From Agromyces seonyuensis (GTDB lineage: Bacteria > Actinomycetota > Actinomycetes > Actinomycetales > Microbacteriaceae), in contig NZ_WSTA01000035.1 in assembly GCF_009789225.1 (NCBI RefSeq), forward strand, positions 1-34,318: a stretch of DNA of 34,318 nucleotides. The letters run 5' to 3'. Both the position numbers and the translations under genes were made by a program. Below, piece after piece: positions 14,166-22,113 of this stretch. How positions within the stretch are numbered: position 1 is the first letter of the stretch; each line of letters starts with the position of its first letter. The notes under the pieces are model-generated. The model was not told where the DNA came from, ran no database searches, and worked only from the letters and a program-made list of their open reading frames with translations.

Positions 14166-14763
14166 GCATGCCGCCGGACTCCTGGAGGTAGCAGACGCCG
14201 CAGAGCGCCTCGTAGGTGACGTCGGCGCCGTCGATCGCGACCTGATCGCCGTCGAACACGAACACGCCGTCGACGAGGCGCGCGTTGAACACGGCCTTCC
14301 GCCCGCAGCGGCAGATCGTCTTGAGCTCCTCGAGCGAGTGCGCGACCTCGAGCAGGCGACGGCTTCCGGGGAAGGCGACCGTCTGGAAGTCCGTGCGGAT
14401 GCCGTAGGCCAGCACAGGGATGTCATCGAGCAGGGCGATGCGGAGGAGGTCGTCGACCTGCTCCGCGGTGAGGAACTGCGCCTCGTCGATCAGGAGCGCG
14501 CTGAGTTCGCGGCCGCTCGTCGCGATGACGGCGGATCGCCGACGCTGGAACTCGTCGAAGACGTCGGCATCGGCGTCAATGGCCCAGTCGATGCGCCGCT
14601 CCACCCCGAGGCGGGAGAGCACCGCCGACTCCCCCTTGGTGTCGATCGCCGGCTTGGCGAGCAGCACCCGGTGCCCTCGCTCCTCGTAGTTGAACGCGGC
14701 CTGCAGCAATGCGGTCGACTTGCCGGAGTTCATCGCGCCGTAGCGGAAGTAGAGCTTCGCCAT
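14146..14763 (-). CDS. tdk: thymidine kinase
   Basis: A 205-residue type II thymidine kinase that phosphorylates thymidine for pyrimidine salvage. The P-loop GAMNSGKST begins at residue 9. The Walker B-like LLIDEAQFL follows, and two cysteine pairs (CRCG, CGVC) form the structural zinc site. The FQTVAFPGS lasso region is present. The start ATG at 14763 gives a standard N-terminus (MAKLYFRYG). The gene begins 7 nt after the stop of the 12-TM membrane protein gene upstream, so both are probably on one transcript. Its 3' end overlaps the VanZ-like gene by 20 bp in convergent orientation. Confidence 0.95.
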   Translation of the reverse strand: MAKLYFRYGAMNSGKSTALLQAAFNYEERGHRVLLAKPAIDTKGESAVLSRLGVERRIDWAIDADADVFDEFQRRRSAVIATSGRELSALLIDEAQFLTAEQVDDLLRIALLDDIPVLAYGIRTDFQTVAFPGSRRLLEVAHSLEELKTICRCGRKAVFNARLVDGVFVFDGDQVAIDGADVTYEALCGVCYLQESGGMLSGRMR

Positions 14764-14770
14764 GGAACCA

Positions 14771-16438
14771 TCATCCCCGCTCGGCGAGGCCGTCGGCGCC
14801 TCCCGCGTCGTCGGTGGCTTCCAGCGCGGGCCGGTGCGGGGGGCGCCCGTCCGCGGCGAGCGTCTGGATGTCGAGGAGCGAGTACCGGGCGCGGTCGAGC
14901 GCGGTCCGGTCGACCCGGACGTTCCGCACGACGCCGGCGAGCACGTCGACGCCCTCCCGGAGCGAGCGCGCCCCGTGCGGTGCGTCGGGTTCGGCCTCGG
15001 CCTCGGCCCGGCGGAGCGCCTCGCCGCTCGGCCCGAGGAACTCGGCGCAGGCGGCACGCACCACGGTCCGCGAGAACACGGCGGCGACGATCGCCGCCCC
15101 GAGCACCGGGACCACGGCCGCGAGCACGCAGAAGACGAGGGGCGTGTCACGGAGCCCGGTTCCGACCTCGGCCACCGCGAGGATCGCCAGCGGGACGGCG
15201 GCGAGCCCGCCGCACGTGAGCAGGGCCCGCCAGCCGAACGCCGGAGCGAGCCCGATCAGCAGCATGCCGAGCGCGAGCGGGGCGATGTCGTCGTAGGTGC
15301 GCGTGTCGCGGCCGAGGGTGCTGACGAACTCGGCGGCGGCGGCCGCGATGCCGAGCATCGTCGCCGCGAAGAGCCACTGCACCCCGTTCGCGCCGCCCGC
15401 GGCGTGCCTGGCCGCCTGCAGGGCGGCCATCGCCGCGGCGAGGACGAGCAGGAGCGAGACCGCCGCCGCGTCCGGATGGGTGATCTCGCCCGCGTGCACC
15501 AGCGTTGCGATCCCGCTCATGCCGACCACGAGGCACGCGCCTGCGAGGAGCCCCCGCCGCAGCATGCCCGCGATGGACGGGGCTGCGGCGAGCGGAGAGA
15601 GCTTCGGGGTCACGGCGAACGCCCCCTGGATCCGGGCCGTCCCCCAGCCATGCCCATCCGCTTCCTCGTCGGGTGCCGCTCCGCGCCAGCCGGCGCCCAG
15701 CAGCCGAACGAGATCGAGGTCGATCGCCCCGCGCCGGACAGGCCCGATCGCGCCGGAGCCGTTGCGGAGGAGCGCATCGAGGTGCGCCGCGACGACGACG
15801 GCGAGCAGACGCAGGCTGTGCCCGCGGTCGACGCCTCCCGGCCCGGGTCCGGCGTCCGACCAGGTCGGCACCCGACCACGGAGCGCCCGGAGGAGCGGCC
15901 GGCCGCCCGCGACGAGCACCCACACGAGCAGGACCGCGACCGCCGGGACGAACGGCGAACCCGCGACCATGGCGCCGACGGCCGCCGCCGACGTGGCGCC
16001 GGCGAGCAGGACGAGGAGCCAGAGCACCCGTGGGAGCCCCGTCGAACGCTGCGGCGGCAGGAGGAAGAGCAGGGCGAGCTGCGGGAGCACGAACAGGAAG
16101 GAGTCCGAGGCCGCGCCCGGCCGCCAACCCGCGAAGGCGGCGAGCACCGCGGCCAGGGCCGCGCTCCCGACGACCACCCAGACGAACACCGCCACGGGAC
16201 GCGTCGCACGGCGCCCGGCGAGGACGGCGAGTGTCAGGAGCAGTGTGGCGGCGACCGCGGCGGCCCCGGTCGACGGCGCATCGACGACGGTGGCGATCGC
16301 GAGCAATGCCACGGTACCGATCGCGACCGCGGCGGCGGCGTCTCCGGCCGCACGCGTGCCGACTCGCAGCGCCGCGACATGGATCGGGCTCGACACCTTC
16401 GCTCTCCGATCGACATGGCGGGAGTGCTCAGCGGGCAT
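14771..16438 (-). CDS. polytopic membrane protein of unknown function
   Basis: I do not recognise a characterised family. The 555-residue protein shows about 12 hydrophobic segments in two blocks of six, separated by a loop of roughly 110 residues (about 185-290). A soluble C-terminal tail of about 95 residues, rich in Glu, Arg and Asp, follows. The two-block layout resembles transporters or integral membrane regulators, but no transporter signature was found. ATG 16438 was used; a later GTG in the N-terminal 20 residues is also possible. The gene is divergent from the LAQTG protein gene and ends 7 nt before tdk, which suggests co-transcription without an obvious functional link. Codon use is like that of its neighbours. 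Confidence 0.75.
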   Translation of the reverse strand: MPAEHSRHVDRRAKVSSPIHVAALRVGTRAAGDAAAAVAIGTVALLAIATVVDAPSTGAAAVAATLLLTLAVLAGRRATRPVAVFVWVVVGSAALAAVLAAFAGWRPGAASDSFLFVLPQLALLFLLPPQRSTGLPRVLWLLVLLAGATSAAAVGAMVAGSPFVPAVAVLLVWVLVAGGRPLLRALRGRVPTWSDAGPGPGGVDRGHSLRLLAVVVAAHLDALLRNGSGAIGPVRRGAIDLDLVRLLGAGWRGAAPDEEADGHGWGTARIQGAFAVTPKLSPLAAAPSIAGMLRRGLLAGACLVVGMSGIATLVHAGEITHPDAAAVSLLLVLAAAMAALQAARHAAGGANGVQWLFAATMLGIAAAAAEFVSTLGRDTRTYDDIAPLALGMLLIGLAPAFGWRALLTCGGLAAVPLAILAVAEVGTGLRDTPLVFCVLAAVVPVLGAAIVAAVFSRTVVRAACAEFLGPSGEALRRAEAEAEPDAPHGARSLREGVDVLAGVVRNVRVDRTALDRARYSLLDIQTLAADGRPPHRPALEATDDAGGADGLAERG

Positions 16439-16511
16439 TCAGAATGAGGTCAGCATACGCGGCCGGAGGACCGGCGAATGGCACCCGCTTGGGGGATCGA
16501 GGCCGAGTGTA

Positions 16512-16539
16512 TCGACGTCATACCATGGTGCGTTAGCAT
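16512..16539 (+). promoter_or_regulatory. candidate promoter of the LAQTG/DUF4012 unit
   Basis: TCGACG (16512-16517) and TAGCAT (16534-16539) are separated by 16 nt in the divergent gap before the GTG at 16583. The -10 matches the TAGCAT seen at 32570. A start near 16546 gives a leader of about 37 nt carrying the AGGAGG. Confidence 0.4.
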
Positions 16540-16582
16540 CCAAAGGTTGCCCCCACCCCACCCCTTCCCCAGGAGGCCCGCA

Positions 16583-17275
16583 GTGCTGCGCAAGACCCTG
16601 ACCATCGCCGCAGTCGCGGCATTGTTGTTCGCCGGACCGGCGGCCGCTTCGGCTGCCGAGGGCGACGAACCGACGAACGACCCGTACACGCCCACGACGC
16701 CGTTCGAGCCGACCCTCACCGGGTCGACCGTGACCGGCGTGTGCGACAACGATGCGCCCTACATCTCGGTGAACATCCAGTTGACCGACCCCAACGGCAT
16801 CGCCACGAGCAACGTCGCCCATCTCGTCCTGAGCGACAGCCAGGGCAACACGATCGACCTCCTGCTCGGCGAGCTCGACGAGAACGGCAACCTGCAGACC
16901 ACGATCCTCTGGCCCGGCGCCACGGTCGATGAAGAAGGCAACGCGACCGGCTGGCCCGGCTGGGCCGAGGTCAACGGCGAGCTCGTGCAGACCACGGGCA
17001 ACTTCGCCTGGACGCGCGGCAGCATCTCCGCGATGATCCAGGTCAACCCCGAGCTGCCCGTGCCGCTCAGCTACCCGCCGGCCACGCCGCTGTGCAACGC
17101 CGGCCCGCACGGAACGACCACGACGCCCGCCGGCTCCGGCGGCACGTCCGTGACCGGCTCGGGCCTCGCGCAGACCGGCGTGAGCCCGGCGCTCCTGCCC
17201 ATCGGCGTCGGTGCGGGCCTGCTCGCCCTCGTCGGCACCGGTCAGATCGTCGGTCGGCGGCTCGCGAAGCGCTGA
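16583..17275 (+). CDS. LAQTG-anchored secreted protein
   Basis: A 230-residue exported protein. The N-terminus is a signal peptide (LRKTLTIAAVAALLFAGPAA, cleavage likely after ASA). The mature part has a beta-rich region with one cysteine pair (VTGVCDN and PLCNAG). A Gly/Ser/Thr-rich linker then leads to LAQTG, a hydrophobic stretch and the basic tail RRLAKR. That tripartite end is a sortase sorting signal; LAxTG is typical of class E sortases in actinobacteria, so wall attachment is likely. The start is GTG 16583 with a perfect AGGAGG 6 nt upstream. The DUF4012 gene begins 4 nt after the stop, so the two form an operon. No sortase gene is in the window. The function of the mature domain is unknown. 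Confidence 0.85.
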   Translation: MLRKTLTIAAVAALLFAGPAAASAAEGDEPTNDPYTPTTPFEPTLTGSTVTGVCDNDAPYISVNIQLTDPNGIATSNVAHLVLSDSQGNTIDLLLGELDENGNLQTTILWPGATVDEEGNATGWPGWAEVNGELVQTTGNFAWTRGSISAMIQVNPELPVPLSYPPATPLCNAGPHGTTTTPAGSGGTSVTGSGLAQTGVSPALLPIGVGAGLLALVGTGQIVGRRLAKR

Positions 17276-17279
17276 TCCG

Positions 17280-19268
17280 GTGACGAACGCTCCCGGGCCG
17301 GTCCGGCCCGGGCCGGACCACGACGGCCCCGACGGCGCTTCCCGCGCCGACGGGGCCGTCGCCGTGCCCGCTGACGACGCAGCGCCCACGCCGGACGGGA
17401 ACGACGAGCCATCGGCTTCCGCCACGGGCGATCCCTCCCGCGATGGGGTGGACGAACCCCCGACCGACGGCGGCGGCGAGCCGCCGGCCGACGGTCCCGC
17501 TCCGAAGCGGCGGCGCCACCCGGTGCGGTGGACGCTGCTCGCGCTGCTCCTGGTGATCGTCGCCGGCGCGGCCTGGATCGGCATCCGCGGGCTCCTCGCC
17601 GCGAACCAGCTGCAGGCCCTTCCGGGGCTCGCGTCGGAGGCATCCACGGCCGCGGCGGCAGGCGACTACGACGCCGCCCTCGAGGCTGCCGGCGAGGCGA
17701 CCGAGCGCGCCCACGTCGCCGCGAGCCTCACCGGCGATCCCGTGTGGCGCCTCGCGGAGTCGATCCCCGTGCTCGGCGAGAACCTCGCCGCCGTGCGCAT
17801 CCTCGCCGCCGGGGTCGACGAGCTCGGCACGGGCACCCTCGAGCCCGTGCAGGAGCGGCTCGGCGACCCCGACGACCTCCTCGCCGCGCTCCGGCCGGCC
17901 GGGGGCGGACTCGACCTCGCCCCGCTGGCCGACGCCGCCCAGCCGCTCGCCTCGGCCGTCACGACCCTCGACCGCACGCAGGCCGAACTGGACGCGCTCG
18001 ACCACGACGCGCTCATCGGCCCGGTCGGCGAGGCCGTCGACCGCTTCGACGACCTCGTCGACGAGACGCGCGGTCCCCTCGGGGCAGCCGCCGACACCGC
18101 GGCGATCCTGCCGCCCATGCTCGGGTCCGACGGCCCCCGGAGCATCCTGCTCGTCTTCCTCAACGAGGCGGAACTGCGGCCGGCCGGTGGTCTCGCGGGG
18201 GCGTTCTCACTCCTGCGAGTCGAGGACGGCGCGCTCCGCGTCGACACCCAGGCGAGCGCCGCGGACTTCGAGTACCGATCCCCTCCCCCCGCGGAGATCC
18301 CGGCCTCCACGACGGAGCTGTGGGGCGAATCGACGATGGGGTTCATCCAGAACGTGTCCTACGCCGGGCAGGCCGAGGTCTCGGGCGAGCTCGTCTCGGC
18401 CTGGTGGTCGGAGCGCTACGGCGAGGCGCCCGACACGGTGCTCTTCGTCGACACCGGGGTGGTTCGGGGCCTCCTCGGTGCCATCGGCGCGGTCGACGTG
18501 CCGGGCTACGGCTCGATCGACGCCGACAACGCGGTCGATGCGCTCCTCATCGACCCGTACTTCGCGTTCGAGACGGATCCGGAGCAGAACGCGTACTTCG
18601 CGGCTGCGACGAACGCCGTCTTCCTGGCCCTGCTCACCCGCGACCCCGATCCCCGAGCGCTGCTGGACACGCTCGCCCAGTCCGTCCGGGAGGGCCGGAT
18701 CTCGGCCTGGAGCGCCCACGACGCCGAGCAGTCCGTGCTCGCGGAATCCCTCCTCGGCGGCCCGACCGCCCGGTTGTCCGACGCCGGCGACGGTGCGTTC
18801 GGCGTGTGGTTCGGCGATGCCACCGGTGCGAAGCTCGACACGTTCCTCGGCGTCTCGCTCGGCGCCGCGACGTCCGTGTGCCGCACCGACGGCCTGCCGG
18901 AGACCGTCGTGGAGGTGACCCTGACGAGCGAGGTCCCCGCGGACGTGCTCGAGTTCCCGCTCCGCTACCTCGGCGAGGGTCTCTCCGGTGTGCCGTTGGG
19001 CTGGATCGCGACGGACGTGGCGGTCGCCGCTCCACCGGGCAGTTTCTACGGCGCCGTCGAGCTCGACGGCTCGGACGCCGTCGTGAAGCAGGTCGAGGAT
19101 GCCGGCTTCCCGACGTCGCTCGCGCACGTGCAGCTCGCTCCCGGCGAGCAGGCCACACTGCGCTTCCACTTCGTCGGCGCCGAGGCGGGCGAGTTCGAAC
19201 CGACCCTCGTGCACACCCCGCTGGCCTGGGACCCCGACGTTCTCGAGACGACGCTCGACTGCCGCTGA
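17280..19268 (+). CDS. DUF4012 domain membrane protein
   Basis: A 662-residue protein starting at GTG 17280. Residues 1-80 are a cytoplasmic, disordered Pro/Asp/Gly/Ala-rich segment ending in KRRRHPVRW, followed by one TM helix (about 85-105). The remainder lies outside the cell: a helical stalk (about 120-280) and then the DUF4012 domain, recognised by LLVFLNEAELRPAGGLAGA and the following SLLRVEDGAL strands. DUF4012 proteins are common in actinobacteria, often near envelope polysaccharide or sortase genes; no activity is established. It is 4 nt downstream of the LAQTG gene and probably co-transcribed. It is convergent with the radical SAM gene across 17 bp, with no clear hairpin between them. 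Confidence 0.85.
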   Translation: MTNAPGPVRPGPDHDGPDGASRADGAVAVPADDAAPTPDGNDEPSASATGDPSRDGVDEPPTDGGGEPPADGPAPKRRRHPVRWTLLALLLVIVAGAAWIGIRGLLAANQLQALPGLASEASTAAAAGDYDAALEAAGEATERAHVAASLTGDPVWRLAESIPVLGENLAAVRILAAGVDELGTGTLEPVQERLGDPDDLLAALRPAGGGLDLAPLADAAQPLASAVTTLDRTQAELDALDHDALIGPVGEAVDRFDDLVDETRGPLGAAADTAAILPPMLGSDGPRSILLVFLNEAELRPAGGLAGAFSLLRVEDGALRVDTQASAADFEYRSPPPAEIPASTTELWGESTMGFIQNVSYAGQAEVSGELVSAWWSERYGEAPDTVLFVDTGVVRGLLGAIGAVDVPGYGSIDADNAVDALLIDPYFAFETDPEQNAYFAAATNAVFLALLTRDPDPRALLDTLAQSVREGRISAWSAHDAEQSVLAESLLGGPTARLSDAGDGAFGVWFGDATGAKLDTFLGVSLGAATSVCRTDGLPETVVEVTLTSEVPADVLEFPLRYLGEGLSGVPLGWIATDVAVAAPPGSFYGAVELDGSDAVVKQVEDAGFPTSLAHVQLAPGEQATLRFHFVGAEAGEFEPTLVHTPLAWDPDVLETTLDCR

Positions 19269-19285
19269 GCCGGTCGAGCAGCGCG

Positions 19286-20356
19286 TCAGAACAGCGCGTC
19301 GGGGCCGACCGAACCCGCCGCAGGCATCGCCGCGATGGCGGCGCTCTGCCCGGCAGGCGCGCCGGTGGACCGAACGCCGCCGGTGATGGGGTCTTCATCG
19401 TCGCGCCGCAGGCCGTGCGCGCGGATGAGCGGCCGGATGCGCTCGCCGAGCCACTGCCGGTAGTCGCGCGGCGCATACGCGTTGCGGCCGTAGTACATCG
19501 CCCGGTAGCGGGGCACGAGGTCGGGATGCTCCCGCTCGAGCCAGGCCATGAACCACGGCTTCACGCGGCCTCGGAGGTGCAGGGCCGTGTAGAGCACCCG
19601 GGTGGCGCCTGCGGCGGCGATGTCGCCGAGCGCCCGGTCGAGGTGCGCCTTGGTGTCGGTCAGGAACGGCAGGATCGGCATGAGGAAGACGGCGCAGTCG
19701 AACCCCGCGTCGCGAGCCGCCGTGACGGTGGCGAGGCGCGCTGCGGTGCTCGGCGTGCCGGGCTCGATCGAGCGCTGGAGTTCAGGGTCGTGCACCGCGA
19801 TCGACATCGCGAGCTCGACCCCCACTCCAGCGTCACGTACCTCGGCGAGCCGCGGCAGATCGCGGCGGAGCAGTGTGCCCTTCGTGAGGATGCTGAACGG
19901 CGTGCCGCTCCCGGCGAACGCGTCGATGATGCCCGGCATGAGCGCGTAGCGACCTTCGGCGCGTTGATACGGATCGGTGTTCGTGCCGAGGGCGACGTGC
20001 TCGCGGTGCCACGACGGCTTCGCGAGTTCCCGGCCGAGCACCTCGGCGACGTTGACCTTGACGACGATTTGCCGGTCGAAGTCGTCGCCTGCGTCGAACT
20101 CGAGGTACTCGTGGGTCGGCCGCGCGAAGCAGTAGGCGCACGCGTGGCTGCACCCCCGGTAGGGATTGACGGTCCACCCGAACTGCATGCGCGACGCACC
20201 GGGTACGCGATTGAGCGCACTCTTGGCGAGGATTTCGTGGAAGGTGACGTCGGCGAACTCCGGCGTGCGCACCGACCGCACGAGGTCGTGCAACCGCACG
20301 AGTCCGGGCAAGGCGTCCGGCTGCTGGGCGTCGATCGTCTGTCCACTCCACCGCAT
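19286..20356 (-). CDS. Rv2578c-type radical SAM protein
   Basis: A 356-residue radical SAM enzyme of the Rv2578c family. The [4Fe-4S] cluster motif CSHACAYC (Cys69, Cys73, Cys76) sits in the typical VNPYRGCSHACAYCFARP block. It is followed by conserved ALGTNTDPYQRAEGRYAL and LTKGTLLRRDL. The family resembles spore photoproduct lyase-like proteins, but its reaction is not established. Start ATG 20356 gives MRWSGQ, matching family N-termini (MRW); longer in-frame starts at 20365 and 20386 exist. A LexA-type box sits 10-25 nt upstream, so DNA-damage induction is likely. The mycobacterial homologue is also reported in the LexA regulon. The remnant IS1595 copy begins immediately upstream of this promoter. 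Confidence 0.9.
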   Translation of the reverse strand: MRWSGQTIDAQQPDALPGLVRLHDLVRSVRTPEFADVTFHEILAKSALNRVPGASRMQFGWTVNPYRGCSHACAYCFARPTHEYLEFDAGDDFDRQIVVKVNVAEVLGRELAKPSWHREHVALGTNTDPYQRAEGRYALMPGIIDAFAGSGTPFSILTKGTLLRRDLPRLAEVRDAGVGVELAMSIAVHDPELQRSIEPGTPSTAARLATVTAARDAGFDCAVFLMPILPFLTDTKAHLDRALGDIAAAGATRVLYTALHLRGRVKPWFMAWLEREHPDLVPRYRAMYYGRNAYAPRDYRQWLGERIRPLIRAHGLRRDDEDPITGGVRSTGAPAGQSAAIAAMPAAGSVGPDALF

Positions 20357-20365
20357 GCCGCCCAT

Positions 20366-20381
20366 TCGAACATATGTGCGA
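20366..20381 (-). promoter_or_regulatory. LexA (SOS) box upstream of the radical SAM gene
   Basis: TCGAACATATGTGCGA matches the actinobacterial LexA palindrome TCGAAC-N4-GTTCGA at 11 of 12 specified bases. On the minus strand it overlaps TATGTT, a plausible -10 box 12 nt before the ATG at 20356, so bound LexA would block transcription. The IS remnant starts only a few nt beyond the far side of the box. Confidence 0.75.
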
Positions 20382-20406
20382 GTCATTGTCGAACCGGAAT
20401 GGCCTT

Positions 20407-21086
20407 GTGGCAGTGGCTGAGTCTGCTCATCCGGTCGGCGGGGTCGACTACCCGCGGACGTTCCAGGAGCTGCGGGAGTGGTTCGTGCCTGGAGAATCTG
20501 GCGCAGTTGCGCTGGCCGGACGGGTTCGTCTGCCCGGGCTGCGAGGGCCGTGACTTCTGGGCGACGGGCGCCGGCTTGTGCATGTGTCGGGCGTGCGGGC
20601 GGCGGACGTCGCTGACGGCGGGCACGATCTTCCACCGCACCCGGACGCCGCTGTCGACCTGGTTCGCGGCGGTCCGGTTCGTCACGTCGCAGAAGAACGG
20701 GATGTCCGCGCAGAGCCTGCAGCGCGTGCTCGGGTTGAAGTCGTACGAGACGGCGTGGGCGTGGATGCACAAGCTGCGCCGGGCGATGGTGCGCCCCGAA
20801 CGCGACCTGCTCAGCGGCGTGGTCGAGGTCGATGAGACGTTCGTCGGCGGGGTCAGCATCGGCCGCTCCGCGGCGTCGACGACGAAAGCGACCGTGATGG
20901 TCGCCGTCGAAAAGCCCGGCCCCGGCCGTAAGCTCGGCCGGATCCGCCTCGGCCTGGCGGACCGGCCGAACACGCTGGGTTTGGTCGCGTTCGCGACCAA
21001 CAGCGTCGTGCCGGGGTCCTCGATCCACACCGACGGCGCCCGCATGATGCGCCGGCTCTCCGAACTCGGCTACACGCACGAGTACG
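20407..21086 (+). pseudogene. IS1595-family transposase, N-terminal fragment with frameshift
   Basis: The first codons (GTG 20407 onward) give a family-like start, VDYPRTFQELREWF. The frame then shifts near 20485, and the next part (CLENLAQLRWPDGFVCPGC) continues in another frame, with a few residues missing between them. The zinc-ribbon motif CPGC ... CRAC follows, then the ISXO2-like DDE domain with VDETFVGG (first Asp) and SIHTDGARMM (second Asp). Homology stops abruptly at 21086, before the third acidic residue and the C-terminus. The frame runs on into unrelated sequence to 21316. Both the frameshift and the truncation make it non-functional. Confidence 0.88.
20827..21086 (+). repeat. 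left arm of a 260-bp inverted repeat
   Basis: This central transposase segment (VDETFVGG to THEY) is repeated in inverted orientation at 22893-23152 without visible length differences. The two arms differ at a few codons, for example Val/Met, Ser/Thr and the catalytic Asp/Ala. The arms can recombine and invert the 1.8 kb between them. Confidence 0.85.
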
Positions 21087-21396
21087 ATGTCAGGGGCATC
21101 AGTACCGCCGAGGGAGAATCGACACCTGGCGGCTTCTTTGGGGCCTCAACGACGTTGACGTTCGCCGTCTGCTGGTCTGCCACGCTGAACCTCGAAACTG
21201 ACGAGGTGGCGTGGGACAAAGACGTCCAATGCGACCCGAACCTGTCCGACGCCTGGTTCGCCGGACCGAGCGCGCTCGAGTTCATACAGAGCAGCGAACT
21301 AACGGCGCTGAACTAGGCATCCCTGCCGCGCTGCTGCGTGCCGGAAACAGATCCGCGCGTCGACTTCGGAGGGGGACCGCTGCGGCCCCGATCTGG
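21087..21396. other. junction sequence with no assignable gene
   Basis: Unrelated sequence begins exactly where transposase homology ends. On the plus strand the transposase frame continues for 76 codons to a stop at 21314-21316. On the minus strand a 71-codon frame (21070-21285) begins here and ends inside the IS. Neither resembles a known protein. The stretch is probably the end of a gene broken by the rearrangement. I see no clear terminator for the membrane protein gene that ends at 21397. Confidence 0.4.
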
Positions 21397-22065
21397 TCAG
21401 TTCGCGCAGATGATCGGGTCCTCCGTGTACCACCACACCGGCATCCCTGTCGTGCCGTGGATCTGCAGATCAGCCTGTGCGCCGTCCCATTCGAGGGAGT
21501 ACGTGCCGGCGGCGAAGGGCGTGTAGCCGTCGTCGGCGGCGTAGTCGCGGACCCAGTCGATGACGACGGAGCCGGGCTGCACGATGCCGACGCTGCCGCC
21601 GCCGCCGAGCAGGAACGAGTGCTCGCGAACGACGATGCGGCACCCGGCGTCGCTGCGTTCCGGCAGTGAGCGGTAGCGGCCGTGATCGGCGATGCTCGTC
21701 CAAATCATCGAGAAGGGGAGGATGACCGCGACGAGAACGGTCATGCCTACGCCGGTGGCGATTCGTCGCCCGATCGGTCGTGCGGGCCGGGCCGGCCAGA
21801 ACGGCAACGCTCCGACGGACAGTAGGCCGAGTCCCAGCAGCACGGCCGGCCACTCCAGCGACCACAGGGTCGGCACCCAATCGCCGAAGAGCAAGTACTG
21901 CCAGAGGGCGACCTGGAACCGTCTCTCGAGCCATGCGACCGCCCCGAGGGCGAGGGCGAGCCCGATGAGGATCCAGCCTGCGATCTTGCAGATACGGAGC
22001 GCAAGCAGCGCCCTCGCTGCACCAGGCGCGGCGGTCGTCGAAGCGGAGCTCTTCGTCGCGGTCAT
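21397..22065 (-). CDS. membrane protein of unknown function
   Basis: I do not recognise the family. The 222-residue protein has three or four TM segments in the first 130 residues (ICKIAGWILIGLALALGAV; WPAVLLGLGLLSVGALPFW; IATGVGMTVLVAVILPFSM). A C-terminal beta-rich domain of about 90 residues follows, probably extracytoplasmic, with two cysteines (AGCRIVV and PIICAN at the very end). It follows the lipoprotein gene by 48 nt on the same strand, so the two probably form one transcript and may work together at the cell surface. Codon use is high-G+C like the host chromosome, unlike the DNA to the right of the island. Start ATG 22065 is the first of its frame and gives a short cytoplasmic head. 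Confidence 0.7.
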   Translation of the reverse strand: MTATKSSASTTAAPGAARALLALRICKIAGWILIGLALALGAVAWLERRFQVALWQYLLFGDWVPTLWSLEWPAVLLGLGLLSVGALPFWPARPARPIGRRIATGVGMTVLVAVILPFSMIWTSIADHGRYRSLPERSDAGCRIVVREHSFLLGGGGSVGIVQPGSVVIDWVRDYAADDGYTPFAAGTYSLEWDGAQADLQIHGTTGMPVWWYTEDPIICAN

Positions 22066-22113
22066 CCAGACACAGACACCCTCTCGGTGTTCGGCGTTCG
22101 GGGCGGTCTCGGA

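Noticed and set aside
14762-16447. 561-codon plus-strand frame opposite the 12-TM protein
   Set aside because: Arg/Glu/Gly/Pro-rich shadow; the minus strand encodes well-formed TM helices and has correct operon spacing with tdk.
17528-21316. 1,262-codon plus-strand open frame running from DUF4012 into the transposase
   Set aside because: It is out of frame with the DUF4012 gene and antisense to the radical SAM gene. Only its last part (from about 20485) coincides with the transposase remnant.
21371-21390. Possible terminator hairpin after the island membrane protein gene
   Set aside because: Pairing breaks after four G-C pairs; too weak to call.
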